Assembly: GCA_041164265.1 (NCBI GenBank)
Contig: JBEAPR010000011.1
Span: 1-13,867, forward strand
Reading direction: 5' to 3'
DNA: 13,867 nt
Origin: CALAZP01 sp041164265
Lineage (GTDB): Bacteria > Bacteroidota > Bacteroidia > Chitinophagales > Saprospiraceae
A model generated the notes under the pieces. That model was not told where the DNA came from. It ran no database searches and was given only the letters and a program-made list of their open reading frames with translations. Numbering within the stretch: the first letter of the stretch is position 1; each line of letters opens with the position of its first letter. Position numbers and translations under genes: made by a program. This document shows, piece after piece, positions 1-6,514 of this stretch.

Positions 1-554
1 TACCGGCGCTCTTGAATATAGGAAGCAATATTATGCTGTGCTTTCAGTTCGGCCACCAAAGCAGAAGCTTCCGATTTAGAATCATAGGCATTGACCAAAA
101 CAGAAGCATAGGTTCCTTGATTGAAAATACCAATACGGGCGTTTAAATATCCCAAACTATTTAACCTAGCTACTTCTTTTTCTGCATTTCTCCTAACCTT
201 GTAGGAGCCTGCTATAACCATATATTTTCCATAATCTATTTGCTGATTGATGGCCTGGTATTCTTCTAGACTCATGTCGGAATCCTTGGGAGGAATAGTT
301 CTAAAATCTTCTGGACTTCCTGTAACTTCCTGATTAGAAGTGCCAGTCTCCTCCACATCGTCAAAATAATAATCGGTACTGGTTTCCTCTTCCGCGGCAG
401 GTGTCACCTTTTGAATAGGTTCTTCCATCAATTGCTCGCCAGCACTTGGCTCATTGTCCTTTTTTAATAAATCGAATGTCCTTACTACTAAGAAAATCAA
501 TCCTGCCAGACACACCACTACAATTGATATCGTGAGTAAATCAGGTTTAGCCAT
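1..554 (-). CDS. SPOR domain membrane protein (partial, C-terminus beyond left edge)
   Basis: The frame opens with ATG at 554 and stays open to the window edge, giving 184 codons. Residues 1-5 are short and cytoplasmic-like. Residues 6-24 form one strongly hydrophobic helix (LLTISIVVVCLAGLIF...), so this is a single-pass inner-membrane protein with the bulk in the periplasm. Residues 31-105 are acidic, Pro/Ser/Thr-rich and probably disordered. From about residue 109 (YGKYMVIAGSYKV) to the edge the sequence looks like a SPOR domain: a GSY strand, an 'A..E..RL...GY.NARI' helix-strand and a 'YASVLVNAYDSKSEA' segment. SPOR domains bind denuded glycan strands of peptidoglycan, often at division sites. 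The exact role here cannot be read from sequence. A complete -33/-7 promoter lies just upstream, so it is probably transcribed on its own rather than from the 1656-620 pair behind it. The SPOR assignment is a motif-level judgement. Confidence 0.85.
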   Translation of the reverse strand, partial: MAKPDLLTISIVVVCLAGLIFLVVRTFDLLKKDNEPSAGEQLMEEPIQKVTPAAEEETSTDYYFDDVEETGTSNQEVTGSPEDFRTIPPKDSDMSLEEYQAINQQIDYGKYMVIAGSYKVRRNAEKEVARLNSLGYLNARIGIFNQGTYASVLVNAYDSKSEASALVAELKAQHNIASYIQERR

Positions 555-576
555 TTTGGTCGTTTTAATTTTATGA

Positions 577-606
577 CAAATTTAGGACAATTAATGCAAT
601 AAACAA
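577..606 (-). promoter_or_regulatory. Bacteroidota-type promoter for the SPOR gene
   Basis: Read on the minus strand, TTG (606-604) is followed by 19 bases and then TAAATTTG (584-577), an exact match to the TAnnTTTG -7 element. Known Flavobacterium promoters use TTG and TAnnTTTG separated by 17-23 bases. Transcription would start near 570-572, leaving a leader of about 16 bases before the ATG at 554. It overlaps nothing but the short gap downstream of the metallo-hydrolase stop codon (620). Confidence 0.6.
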
Positions 607-619
607 GACCCATAAATGC

Positions 620-1393
620 CTAAAATTCAATCGTTAAGCCATCGTAGGCCAGTTGAATACCTGGTGGTAATTCCAAACTAACCTCTGCATGTAATCCCAT
701 TTGGTGGCTCATGTGAACAAAATAGGTACTTTTTGCACCAATTTGTTGGCTCAAATCAATAGCTTGATCCAAATTCAAATGAGCATGGTGAGACTTTCGA
801 TGTAACGCATTGACAATCAATACATCCAGCCCCTCTAAATCTGCCCAATCCGGGGATTTTATAATGCTGATATCCGTAAGATAAGCCAAAGAATCAAAGC
901 GATAACCCATAATAGGTAATTCGCCGTGATAAACCCTAATGGGTTTTATTTGACATGCCCCTACCGCAAATGACTCTTTAGGGTATACCTGCCGAAATAC
1001 AATATTAGGAGACCCCGGATATTTGTTTTCCGAAAAAATATACCCAAACCGGGATTTCAAATCTTCTGCTACCGCTGATTCTGCATACAAAGGCATAGCA
1101 CTTCTGGACATAAAATTGAAAGGACGCACTTCATCCAAACCAGCAACATGGTCTTGATGACCATGGGTAATAAGAATGGCATTCAAGTGATTGATATTGG
1201 TAGCCAATATCTGTTGGCGAAAATCAGGACCACAATCGATCCCAATATGAGTTCCACCCCATCGCACCAAACCAGAAGTTCTTAGCCTTTTATCTCTAGG
1301 GGAGGTAGAAAGACAAACTGAACACTCACATCCTATTACGGGAATTCCTTGAGAGGTTCCTGTTCCTAGAAAGGTAAAAGTTCTGTGCTTCAA
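620..1393 (-). CDS. PhnP-like MBL-fold metallo-hydrolase
   Basis: A 257-residue metallo-beta-lactamase-fold hydrolase. The metal-binding signature THGHQDH is clear at residues 76-82 (H77, H79, D81, H82), with further candidate ligands H156, D174 (YLTD) and His residues near 198-230. The N-terminus has FLGTGTSQGIPVIGC and a Cys cluster (C22, C24, C27), as in the PhnP/COG1235 branch, where such cysteines bind a structural zinc. PhnP itself cleaves cyclic phosphate of phosphoribosyl 1,2-cyclic phosphate. No phn genes are nearby, so the substrate here is unknown, and a nuclease or phosphodiesterase role is equally possible. The start is TTG at 1393-1391. The next in-frame Met is residue 95, inside the fold, and family members begin just before the FLGTGTS strand, so TTG is well supported. 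It overlaps the TGA of the upstream 88-aa gene (TTGA), which points to coupled translation. Confidence 0.88.
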   Translation of the reverse strand: MKHRTFTFLGTGTSQGIPVIGCECSVCLSTSPRDKRLRTSGLVRWGGTHIGIDCGPDFRQQILATNINHLNAILITHGHQDHVAGLDEVRPFNFMSRSAMPLYAESAVAEDLKSRFGYIFSENKYPGSPNIVFRQVYPKESFAVGACQIKPIRVYHGELPIMGYRFDSLAYLTDISIIKSPDWADLEGLDVLIVNALHRKSHHAHLNLDQAIDLSQQIGAKSTYFVHMSHQMGLHAEVSLELPPGIQLAYDGLTIEF

Positions 1394-1656
1394 ACTACTG
1401 TTATTTTTTCAATTTCCTTTAATGTTGCTTTAGCGACAGGAGACAATTCCACTCCCTTTTTTTCAACAGATTGTATGATATCTATAAGACTATTTATCCG
1501 TCCCTCCGTATCAAAATACTTATTGATAACCGCTATTTTTTTATGGGTCACTATACAGTAACCCGATTGAAAATTACCTTTCTCGTATCTTACTTCATAA
1601 CCCAACTCCGCTAATAGTTCCTGTACTTTTTTTAAATTGTGTTTGGTAAATTTCAT
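1390..1656 (-). CDS. Uncharacterised conserved small protein (88 aa)
   Basis: An 88-residue soluble protein with no signal peptide or membrane segment. It starts with ATG at 1656 and has a basic N-terminal helix (MKFTKHNLKKVQELLAELGY). A central strand region follows (residues 22-45) with VRYEKGNFQSGYC and a second strand KKIAVINKYF. The C-terminal half is helical (GRINSLIDIIQSVEK). The 'RYEKGNFQ.GYC ... INK' pattern resembles a small domain of unknown function that I recall from many bacterial genomes, but no biochemical role is known to me. Its stop codon overlaps the TTG start of the metallo-hydrolase, so the two are almost certainly one transcript with linked translation. That suggests, without proving, a shared process. 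Its start lies only 16 bases from the divergent PorT-like gene. Confidence 0.75.
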   Translation of the reverse strand: MKFTKHNLKKVQELLAELGYEVRYEKGNFQSGYCIVTHKKIAVINKYFDTEGRINSLIDIIQSVEKKGVELSPVAKATLKEIEKITVV

Positions 1657-1672
1657 AAATCAATCCGTCGTT

Positions 1673-2278
1673 ATGCTGCAATATCGTAAATATGAATTGA
1701 AAACCTGTTGTTGGTTTTTGTTTTTTAGCCTTTTTTTAAGTACCCTCGCTACCAGTCAAAGGTTTACCGCTGCAGCCTTTGCCGGAATTAATTTTTCCCA
1801 AATTGACGGTGATCAACTTGCTGGTTATCATCAAATTGGGGCAAATGCAGGTCTTCGGGTTTATACCTACTTAACAGACCGCTGGGAATTAGTTACAGGG
1901 ATGGGTTTCAGTCAATTGGGGTCTAATAAATCAGTAAATGATCCACAAAGTGCAGCATTAGATCAAGTCCGTCTCAATTATGTTGAAGTTCCCGCTCTTG
2001 TCTCCTTTAACGAATGGAAATTCAAAGTCAGCGGGGGATTGCTTTACTCCAGACTCATCAACTTTAAAGCCATTGATTACGTAGGTGCTGACGTGACAGA
2101 TTTGCAAAATTGGAGAGAAAATTCACTGAGTATGTTAGTTGGCGTTTCCTTTGTTCCAGAAGGCTCATGGGCCTTAGACTTTAGATGGTTTAAAGCATTT
2201 ACTGACCTACAAGCAGATTCAGGCGCAGCTGGTCTTCTTCCCAAAAATTTTACCCTAAGAGGCTTATACTTTTTCTAG
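1673..2278 (+). CDS. PorT-like outer-membrane beta-barrel protein
   Basis: A 201-residue exported protein. The signal peptide has basic residues at 5-10, a hydrophobic core (CCWFLFFSLFLSTLA) and probable cleavage at S28|Q29. After it, AAFAGINFSQIDGDQLAGYH and 'GANAGLRVY' match the opening strands of the PorT/OMP_b-brl_2 family. Alternating strands continue to a terminal aromatic FF, as expected for an eight-strand outer-membrane barrel. PorT itself is needed for type IX secretion, but the family is large and this one cannot be called PorT. The frame extends upstream to a TTG at 1637. I prefer ATG 1673 because it places the signal peptide at the N-terminus. The stop TAG lies in a CTAG palindrome that also holds the stop codon of the convergent rbfA. 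No good promoter is visible, and the 5' signals must lie within the opposite gene. Confidence 0.78.
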   Translation: MLQYRKYELKTCCWFLFFSLFLSTLATSQRFTAAAFAGINFSQIDGDQLAGYHQIGANAGLRVYTYLTDRWELVTGMGFSQLGSNKSVNDPQSAALDQVRLNYVEVPALVSFNEWKFKVSGGLLYSRLINFKAIDYVGADVTDLQNWRENSLSMLVGVSFVPEGSWALDFRWFKAFTDLQADSGAAGLLPKNFTLRGLYFF

Positions 2279-2643
2279 TCACCCATTTGATCATCCTCGT
2301 GCAGGCGGTCAAATATCCCTTTGAGTCGGTACATTTCATCTAGGGTATCATCCAAGTAGAAAGCAATTTCCGGAATACGTCGTATATGCTTTTTGATCCG
2401 GTTTCCCAACGCTTGTTTGAGGCGACCATGCTGTTCTTCCATCTCCAAAATAACCGCTTGTTTATTCTCCGTATTGTACACACTCAAATAAATATTAGCT
2501 AATCCAAAATCCGGAGATAATTTGACGTTCGTCACGGTAACCAAAACTTCATTACCATAGACATAACTTCCCTCAGCTTGTAATACCAAACCAAAGTTTC
2601 TCTTAATCATTTCCGCTGCTTGTTCTTGTCTTATGGAAGCCAT
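2275..2643 (-). CDS. rbfA: 30S ribosome-binding factor A
   Basis: A 122-residue cytoplasmic protein matching RbfA in length and landmarks. It has an N-terminal 'R.EQAAEMIKRNF' helix, the strand 'VTVTNVKLSPDFGLANIYLSV' (residues 35-55), a long helix over 65-88 and the near-C-terminal signature RIPEIAFYLDDTLDE (89-103). RbfA is a single KH-type domain that binds the maturing 30S subunit near the 16S rRNA 5' end, helps late assembly and is important at low temperature. It is divergent from recG (65 bases between starts) and converges with the PorT-like gene with a four-base overlap of the stop codons. The usual neighbours nusA and infB are not here, so in this genome rbfA stands apart from that cluster, at least within the window. 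Confidence 0.93.
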   Translation of the reverse strand: MASIRQEQAAEMIKRNFGLVLQAEGSYVYGNEVLVTVTNVKLSPDFGLANIYLSVYNTENKQAVILEMEEQHGRLKQALGNRIKKHIRRIPEIAFYLDDTLDEMYRLKGIFDRLHEDDQMGD

Positions 2644-2662
2644 TGTTCTAACTTTATAAATT

Positions 2663-2670
2663 CAAAAATA
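2663..2670 (-). promoter_or_regulatory. Candidate -7 element for rbfA
   Basis: On the minus strand this reads TATTTTTG, an exact TAnnTTTG match, placed so that transcription would begin roughly 12 bases before the rbfA ATG at 2643. No TTG occurs at the expected 17-23 base distance upstream, so only half of the promoter is supported. Confidence 0.35.
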
Positions 2671-2708
2671 CGCAATTTTGAGTATATTGGACTTCGTCAA
2701 AAATTTTC

Positions 2709-4811
2709 ATGGAACTTACCAGCCCCATTGAATATTTAAAAGGAGTGGGCCCAGCAAAGGGAGCTCTGCTTCAAAAAGAACTCAGCATATTTACGCTGGA
2801 AGATTTGCTGAATCACTTTCCATTTCGCTACATCGATAGAACACAATTTTTCGATATTCAGTCTTTACCCCATCACACGGGGCACGTTCAAGTTAAAGGG
2901 GTCCTTTCCCGAGTTCAATTATTGGGGCAGGGCAGAAAAAAGCGGCTCACTGCTCAATTGAAAGATCCAACAGGCACTCTCGAATTGATTTGGTTTTCCG
3001 GCATAACATGGATTCAAAAGCAATTAGTAGAAGGGGCCGAATATATCGCCTTCGGCAAAATACAGGTCTATTTTGACCAGGTGAATATGCCCCATCCCGA
3101 GTTAGAACGCCTGGAGGGACAGCCTATTAAAAAAGCCCAAAGACTAGAACCTGTTTATTCCAGCACAGAAAAATTGAACGCCAAGGGATTGGATACCAGA
3201 AACCGGCGCAAATTAATTCAACACCTATTTGAAAAAATCCGTAAGGAGGCCTTGCCTGAAAATTTATCTAATGACCTCCTAAATGAATTACAATTACTTA
3301 ATCGATACGAAGCCTATCTAAATATCCACCTTCCCGCCAATAATGAACGCTTATCAAGAGCTATTTTTAGACTTAAATTTGAAGAACTTTTCTTTCTGCA
3401 GCTTAGGCTTTTCATGTTGAAAAAAGTCCGAAAAAAGAATCTCAAGGGATTTGTTTTCGAAAAAATAGGCTCCTACTTCAACGATTTTTACCAACATCAT
3501 CTCCCTTTTAATTTGACTAAAGCTCAACAAAGAGTCATCAAGGAAATTAGACAAGATCTTAAAGCCGGGATACAAATGAATCGATTGCTGCAAGGGGATG
3601 TAGGAAGCGGCAAAACTATTGTAGCGGTACTCTGCATATTAATGGCGTTAGACAATGGATTCCAATCCTGTCTGATGGCTCCCACAGAAATTCTCGCCAA
3701 ACAACATTTCGAAGGAATCCGAGAACTATTAATCCCTCTCGGTATTCAAGTGGCTTATTTATCGGGTTCTGTCAAAGGAAAACCTCGTAAAGAAATACTT
3801 GAAGAGCTCGCCAATGGGCATATTGATGTTTTAATCGGCACCCATGCATTGATTGAACCTAAGGTGGAATTCAAACAATTAGGATTGGCCATCATCGACG
3901 AGCAACACCGATTTGGAGTAGCCCAAAGAGCCAAACTTTGGAATAAAAGTCGTCCCTTTCCACCACATGTTTTGGTTATGACGGCCACTCCTATTCCAAG
4001 GACCTTAGCCATGACCCTATACGGAGATTTAGATGTATCGGTTATTGATGAATTGCCTCCAGGCAGAAAAGCGGTACAGACCATTCATCAGACGGAAAAT
4101 AATCGCCTGCGTGTTTTTGGATTCATGCAAGAGCAAATTCAAATAGGCCGTCAAATCTATGTGGTCTATCCCTTGATAGAAGAATCTGAAACGCTTGATC
4201 TTCAAAATTTGATGGAAGGCTATGAAGCAATTAGTCGAGCATTCCCCATGCCCGACTATCAAATCAGTATCGTCCATGGAAAAATGAAACCCGCAGACAA
4301 AGACTTCGAAATGCAACGATTTGTCACTGGCCAAACACAAATTATGGTGGCTACTACTGTCATTGAAGTGGGCGTCAATGTCCCTAATGCTTCAGTGATG
4401 ATTATTGAAAATACAGAGCGGTTTGGATTGAGCCAATTACACCAATTAAGAGGTAGGGTTGGTCGTGGAGCTGACCAATCCTATTGTATATTGATGTCCT
4501 CCTTCAAACTCTCCAATGAAGCCAAAAAGCGAATTAAGACCATGGTAGATACCAATAACGGATTCGAAATTGCTGAAGCTGATTTAGAATTAAGAGGACC
4601 TGGCACCATTGAAGGCACGCAGCAAAGTGGACTTATCAGTTTTAAATTAGCAGATATCTCCAAGGACCAGGCCCTTTTAAAACAAGCTAGAAATCTAGCC
4701 AACACCATTACGGAAAAAGATCCCCAATTAATGACTCCAATGAATGCTCCTCTAAAAAAGCATATCGAAAAACACTACCAGCACGTTAAAGGGTGGAGTA
4801 GAATCAGCTAA
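2709..4811 (+). CDS. recG: ATP-dependent DNA helicase RecG
   Basis: A 700-residue superfamily 2 helicase, close to the 693 residues of E. coli RecG. The N-terminal part (about 1-260) contains the start 'YLKGVGPAKGALLQKEL', the 'LNHFPFRYIDRT' segment and an OB-like wedge domain that grips branched DNA. The motor follows with Walker A GDVGSGKT (296-303), motif II DEQH (397-400) followed by RFG, motif III TATPIPRT (425-432) and motif VI QLRGRVGRG (579-587). The C-terminal region has the usual 'ELRGPG...GTQQSG' segment. RecG remodels stalled forks, D-loops, R-loops and Holliday junctions. All key motifs are intact. It starts with ATG 2709 and shares a divergent region with rbfA. Its TAA stop overlaps the stop of the convergent ssb by four bases. 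No clear promoter was found. Confidence 0.97.
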   Translation: MELTSPIEYLKGVGPAKGALLQKELSIFTLEDLLNHFPFRYIDRTQFFDIQSLPHHTGHVQVKGVLSRVQLLGQGRKKRLTAQLKDPTGTLELIWFSGITWIQKQLVEGAEYIAFGKIQVYFDQVNMPHPELERLEGQPIKKAQRLEPVYSSTEKLNAKGLDTRNRRKLIQHLFEKIRKEALPENLSNDLLNELQLLNRYEAYLNIHLPANNERLSRAIFRLKFEELFFLQLRLFMLKKVRKKNLKGFVFEKIGSYFNDFYQHHLPFNLTKAQQRVIKEIRQDLKAGIQMNRLLQGDVGSGKTIVAVLCILMALDNGFQSCLMAPTEILAKQHFEGIRELLIPLGIQVAYLSGSVKGKPRKEILEELANGHIDVLIGTHALIEPKVEFKQLGLAIIDEQHRFGVAQRAKLWNKSRPFPPHVLVMTATPIPRTLAMTLYGDLDVSVIDELPPGRKAVQTIHQTENNRLRVFGFMQEQIQIGRQIYVVYPLIEESETLDLQNLMEGYEAISRAFPMPDYQISIVHGKMKPADKDFEMQRFVTGQTQIMVATTVIEVGVNVPNASVMIIENTERFGLSQLHQLRGRVGRGADQSYCILMSSFKLSNEAKKRIKTMVDTNNGFEIAEADLELRGPGTIEGTQQSGLISFKLADISKDQALLKQARNLANTITEKDPQLMTPMNAPLKKHIEKHYQHVKGWSRIS

Positions 4812-5158
4812 ACCTCTTCTACTTTTTTACTTCCTAGCAAAACAAAATCGTTGATAATAATCTCGGTAAATTGCCGCTTACTGCCTGTATCATCTTCATA
4901 ACTTCGGTGATTTAACTTTCCCTGTAAGGCCACCTCTTTTCCCTTTTCCAATAATTGCCCCATCAACTCTGCCATTTTCCCCCATCCCACGCAATTATGC
5001 CACTGGGTAGTGGTTAGTTTTTCCCCATCTGCATTTTTGTAGTACTCATTAGTTGCCAAAGAAATTCTGGCCATTTTTTTTCCATTGTCATAGTCTCTAA
5101 TCTCTGGATCAGCACCGAGGTGACCAATTAAAACTACTTGATTTCTTACCTGATTCAT
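4808..5158 (-). CDS. ssb: Single-stranded DNA-binding protein, short form
   Basis: A 116-residue SSB. The OB fold spans nearly the whole protein: VVLIGHLGADPEIR (8-21), ISLATNEYY (32-40), TTQWHNCVGWGK (50-61), LLEKGKEVALQGKL (69-82) and RSYED...GSKRQFTEI (85-100), ending in the strand FVLLGS. SSB tetramers coat single-stranded DNA and recruit repair and replication enzymes through a flexible tail ending in an acidic tip (DDDIPF in E. coli). Here the protein stops at KKVEEV directly after the OB fold, so the linker and the tip are missing. This suggests a paralogue beside a full-length SSB elsewhere, or a lineage variant. The start is ATG 5158. It lies 78 bases downstream of the phosphopantetheinyl transferase on the same strand and could share its transcript. 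I saw no clear promoter or structure in that gap. Confidence 0.93.
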   Translation of the reverse strand: MNQVRNQVVLIGHLGADPEIRDYDNGKKMARISLATNEYYKNADGEKLTTTQWHNCVGWGKMAELMGQLLEKGKEVALQGKLNHRSYEDDTGSKRQFTEIIINDFVLLGSKKVEEV

Positions 5159-5236
5159 TTGATCTCAAATTTTTATCTAGGTTCAAAATTCTAATAAAAA
5201 ACAATCGAAAAAGTGTTCACTTCAAACCAAAAGGAA

Positions 5237-5893
5237 TCATTTGGCGTCAACTTTTTGTATTGCCCAAACCAACATCTGATGGCGAATTGGTAAATACTGA
5301 ATTTCAAAGGAAACCTTTATTTCATCTTTGTTTACTACCCCTAAGGTGGCACCTCCATTAGGCTGATACTCAAAAGGTTTCAAATACAAATCTGCTTTAA
5401 AATCTAGGCCTCTTTTGCCGAAGGCTTTATACATCGCTTCTTTAGCGCCCCACAGAACGTGCAAATGCGCTGCCGAAGGGTTGGAACCTGTTTCCCTTTT
5501 GGTGGCAAACTTAGATTGGATACGAAAAATTTTATCTTGAATGGCCTGAATATCAATTCCGCAATCTACAGGTGCTTTAATGGCAGCAGCCAAGTTATAA
5601 GAGTGGCTAATAGAAATTTTAATTTCTTCCGAAGCGACCAAGTGAGGTTTGCCATTAGAACATTTGTTCAATTGCCATTTTGCTCCAGATGAATGATCAA
5701 AGAGTTGTGAAAGGGCTGCCCTCGCTGCCAATCGCTCTCCTAACTTACTGGGTAGTCCGGTCCAATCCTCAGGTTTTAAATCCGCTGTAAAACCTTGAGG
5801 GATAAAATCTAAAAGAGCTTCATTAGATTCCGTTTTGAGCCAAATGCTCCATTCCACTTCTTGTGGGTATTTTTTTTTCAGCAATAAAGGCAT
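5237..5893 (-). CDS. 4'-phosphopantetheinyl transferase, Sfp type
   Basis: A 218-residue enzyme (counting from ATG 5893) that would move the phosphopantetheine arm of CoA onto the serine of a carrier protein. The family motifs occur in order: NGKPHL (80-85), ISISHS (93-98), CGIDIQ (111-116) and WGAKEAMYKAFGKRGLDF (148-165). In Sfp-type enzymes the GxDxE and KEA acidic residues bind magnesium. Here D114 and E152 are present, but the second motif residue is Gln (Q116) rather than Glu. No polyketide, NRPS or fatty-acid genes are nearby, so it may be the general housekeeping transferase or serve a remote cluster. The frame opens at a TTG (5902), but that TTG is part of a -7 promoter element, so ATG 5893 is chosen. 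A run of nine A (minus strand) encodes Lys-Lys-Lys at residues 6-8. Confidence 0.87.
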   Translation of the reverse strand: MPLLLKKKYPQEVEWSIWLKTESNEALLDFIPQGFTADLKPEDWTGLPSKLGERLAARAALSQLFDHSSGAKWQLNKCSNGKPHLVASEEIKISISHSYNLAAAIKAPVDCGIDIQAIQDKIFRIQSKFATKRETGSNPSAAHLHVLWGAKEAMYKAFGKRGLDFKADLYLKPFEYQPNGGATLGVVNKDEIKVSFEIQYLPIRHQMLVWAIQKVDAK

Positions 5894-5899
5894 AGGCCT

Positions 5900-5927
5900 C
5901 AAAAATAATTGAAATTCCTCATCTCAA
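5900..5927 (-). promoter_or_regulatory. Candidate promoter of the phosphopantetheinyl transferase
   Basis: On the minus strand, TTG (5927-5925) is followed by 17 bases and then TATTTTTG (5907-5900), an exact TAnnTTTG. The spacing is at the short end of the known 17-23 range. The -7 element ends only six bases before ATG 5893, so the transcript would have almost no leader. Either the mRNA is leaderless or another start is used. Confidence 0.4.
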
Positions 5928-5977
5928 GACTCTCGCGAATTTTTTGTTTTTTTACCTTATCAAATGCAGTAAAACAA

Positions 5978-6514
5978 ATGATTCTTTCAGATAAAAAAAT
6001 ATTGGAGGGTATTGAGGCGGGAAGTATCGTTATTGAGCCCTTCGATCGCGCGTGTTTGGGAACGAACTCTTACGATGTGCACCTTGGTAAGAATTTAGCA
6101 GTGTACCAAGACCGCGTCCTAGATGCCAAAAAACACAATCACATTAAACATTTCGAAATTCCTCAGGAGGGGTTTGTGATTGAACCAGGTACATTATATT
6201 TAGGGGTAACACAGGAATACACCGAAACCCATCGTGCTGTTCCTTTTTTGGAAGGGAAATCTAGCGTTGGGCGATTGGGTATTGATATACATGCGACTGC
6301 AGGCAAGGGGGATGTAGGCTTCTGTAATACTTGGACTTTGGAAATATCCTGTACACAGCCAGTTAGAATCTATAATGGCATGCCAATTGGTCAATTGATT
6401 TATTTTACAGTAGATGGGGATATTGAGAATTATTACCATCAAAAAAGGGATGCCAAATACAATCAACGTACGGTAAGACCAGTAGAGAGTATGATGTGGA
6501 AAAATAAATTTTGA
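5978..6514 (+). CDS. dcd: dCTP deaminase
   Basis: A 178-residue enzyme that converts dCTP to dUTP and ammonia, feeding dTMP synthesis via dUTPase. It begins MILSDKKILEGIEAG, the standard family start. Also visible are PFDRACLGTNSYDVHLG (21-37), GKSSVGRLGIDIH (93-105), ATAGKGDVGFCNTWTLEI (106-123, with E122 the expected catalytic glutamate), MPIGQLIYF (135-143) and the C-terminal VESMMWKN. The frame continues upstream to 5909, but that stretch does not belong to the family, so ATG 5978 is used. It is the first gene of a tight plus-strand chain: the last A of its TGA stop is the first A of the next gene's ATG. No convincing promoter was found in the region between it and the divergent phosphopantetheinyl transferase. 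Confidence 0.95.
   Translation: MILSDKKILEGIEAGSIVIEPFDRACLGTNSYDVHLGKNLAVYQDRVLDAKKHNHIKHFEIPQEGFVIEPGTLYLGVTQEYTETHRAVPFLEGKSSVGRLGIDIHATAGKGDVGFCNTWTLEISCTQPVRIYNGMPIGQLIYFTVDGDIENYYHQKRDAKYNQRTVRPVESMMWKNKF

Noticed and set aside
1647..1654. TAAATTTC as a -7 element for the PorT-like gene
   Set aside because: The last, important G is missing, and no TTG lies 17-23 bases upstream.
1637..1672. Extended N-terminus (12 residues, TTG start) for the PorT-like gene
   Set aside because: It would place residues before the signal peptide and overlap the divergent gene; ATG 1673 gives a normal signal peptide.
2683..2690. TATATTGG as a recG promoter element
   Set aside because: It has one mismatch in the conserved TTTG part and no -33 element at an acceptable distance.
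3755..4340. Two overlapping antisense frames (109 and 103 codons) within recG
   Set aside because: Both are shadows of the conserved helicase motor, with no start signals or recognisable protein features.
5159..5236. Possible regulatory RNA or operator between the phosphopantetheinyl transferase gene and ssb
   Set aside because: The 78-base gap is AT-rich, with no stable inverted repeat and only imperfect -7-like strings.
5909..5977. 23-residue N-terminal extension of Dcd that looks slightly hydrophobic
   Set aside because: Dcd enzymes are cytosolic and begin at MILSDKKI; the extension is the intergenic region read in frame.
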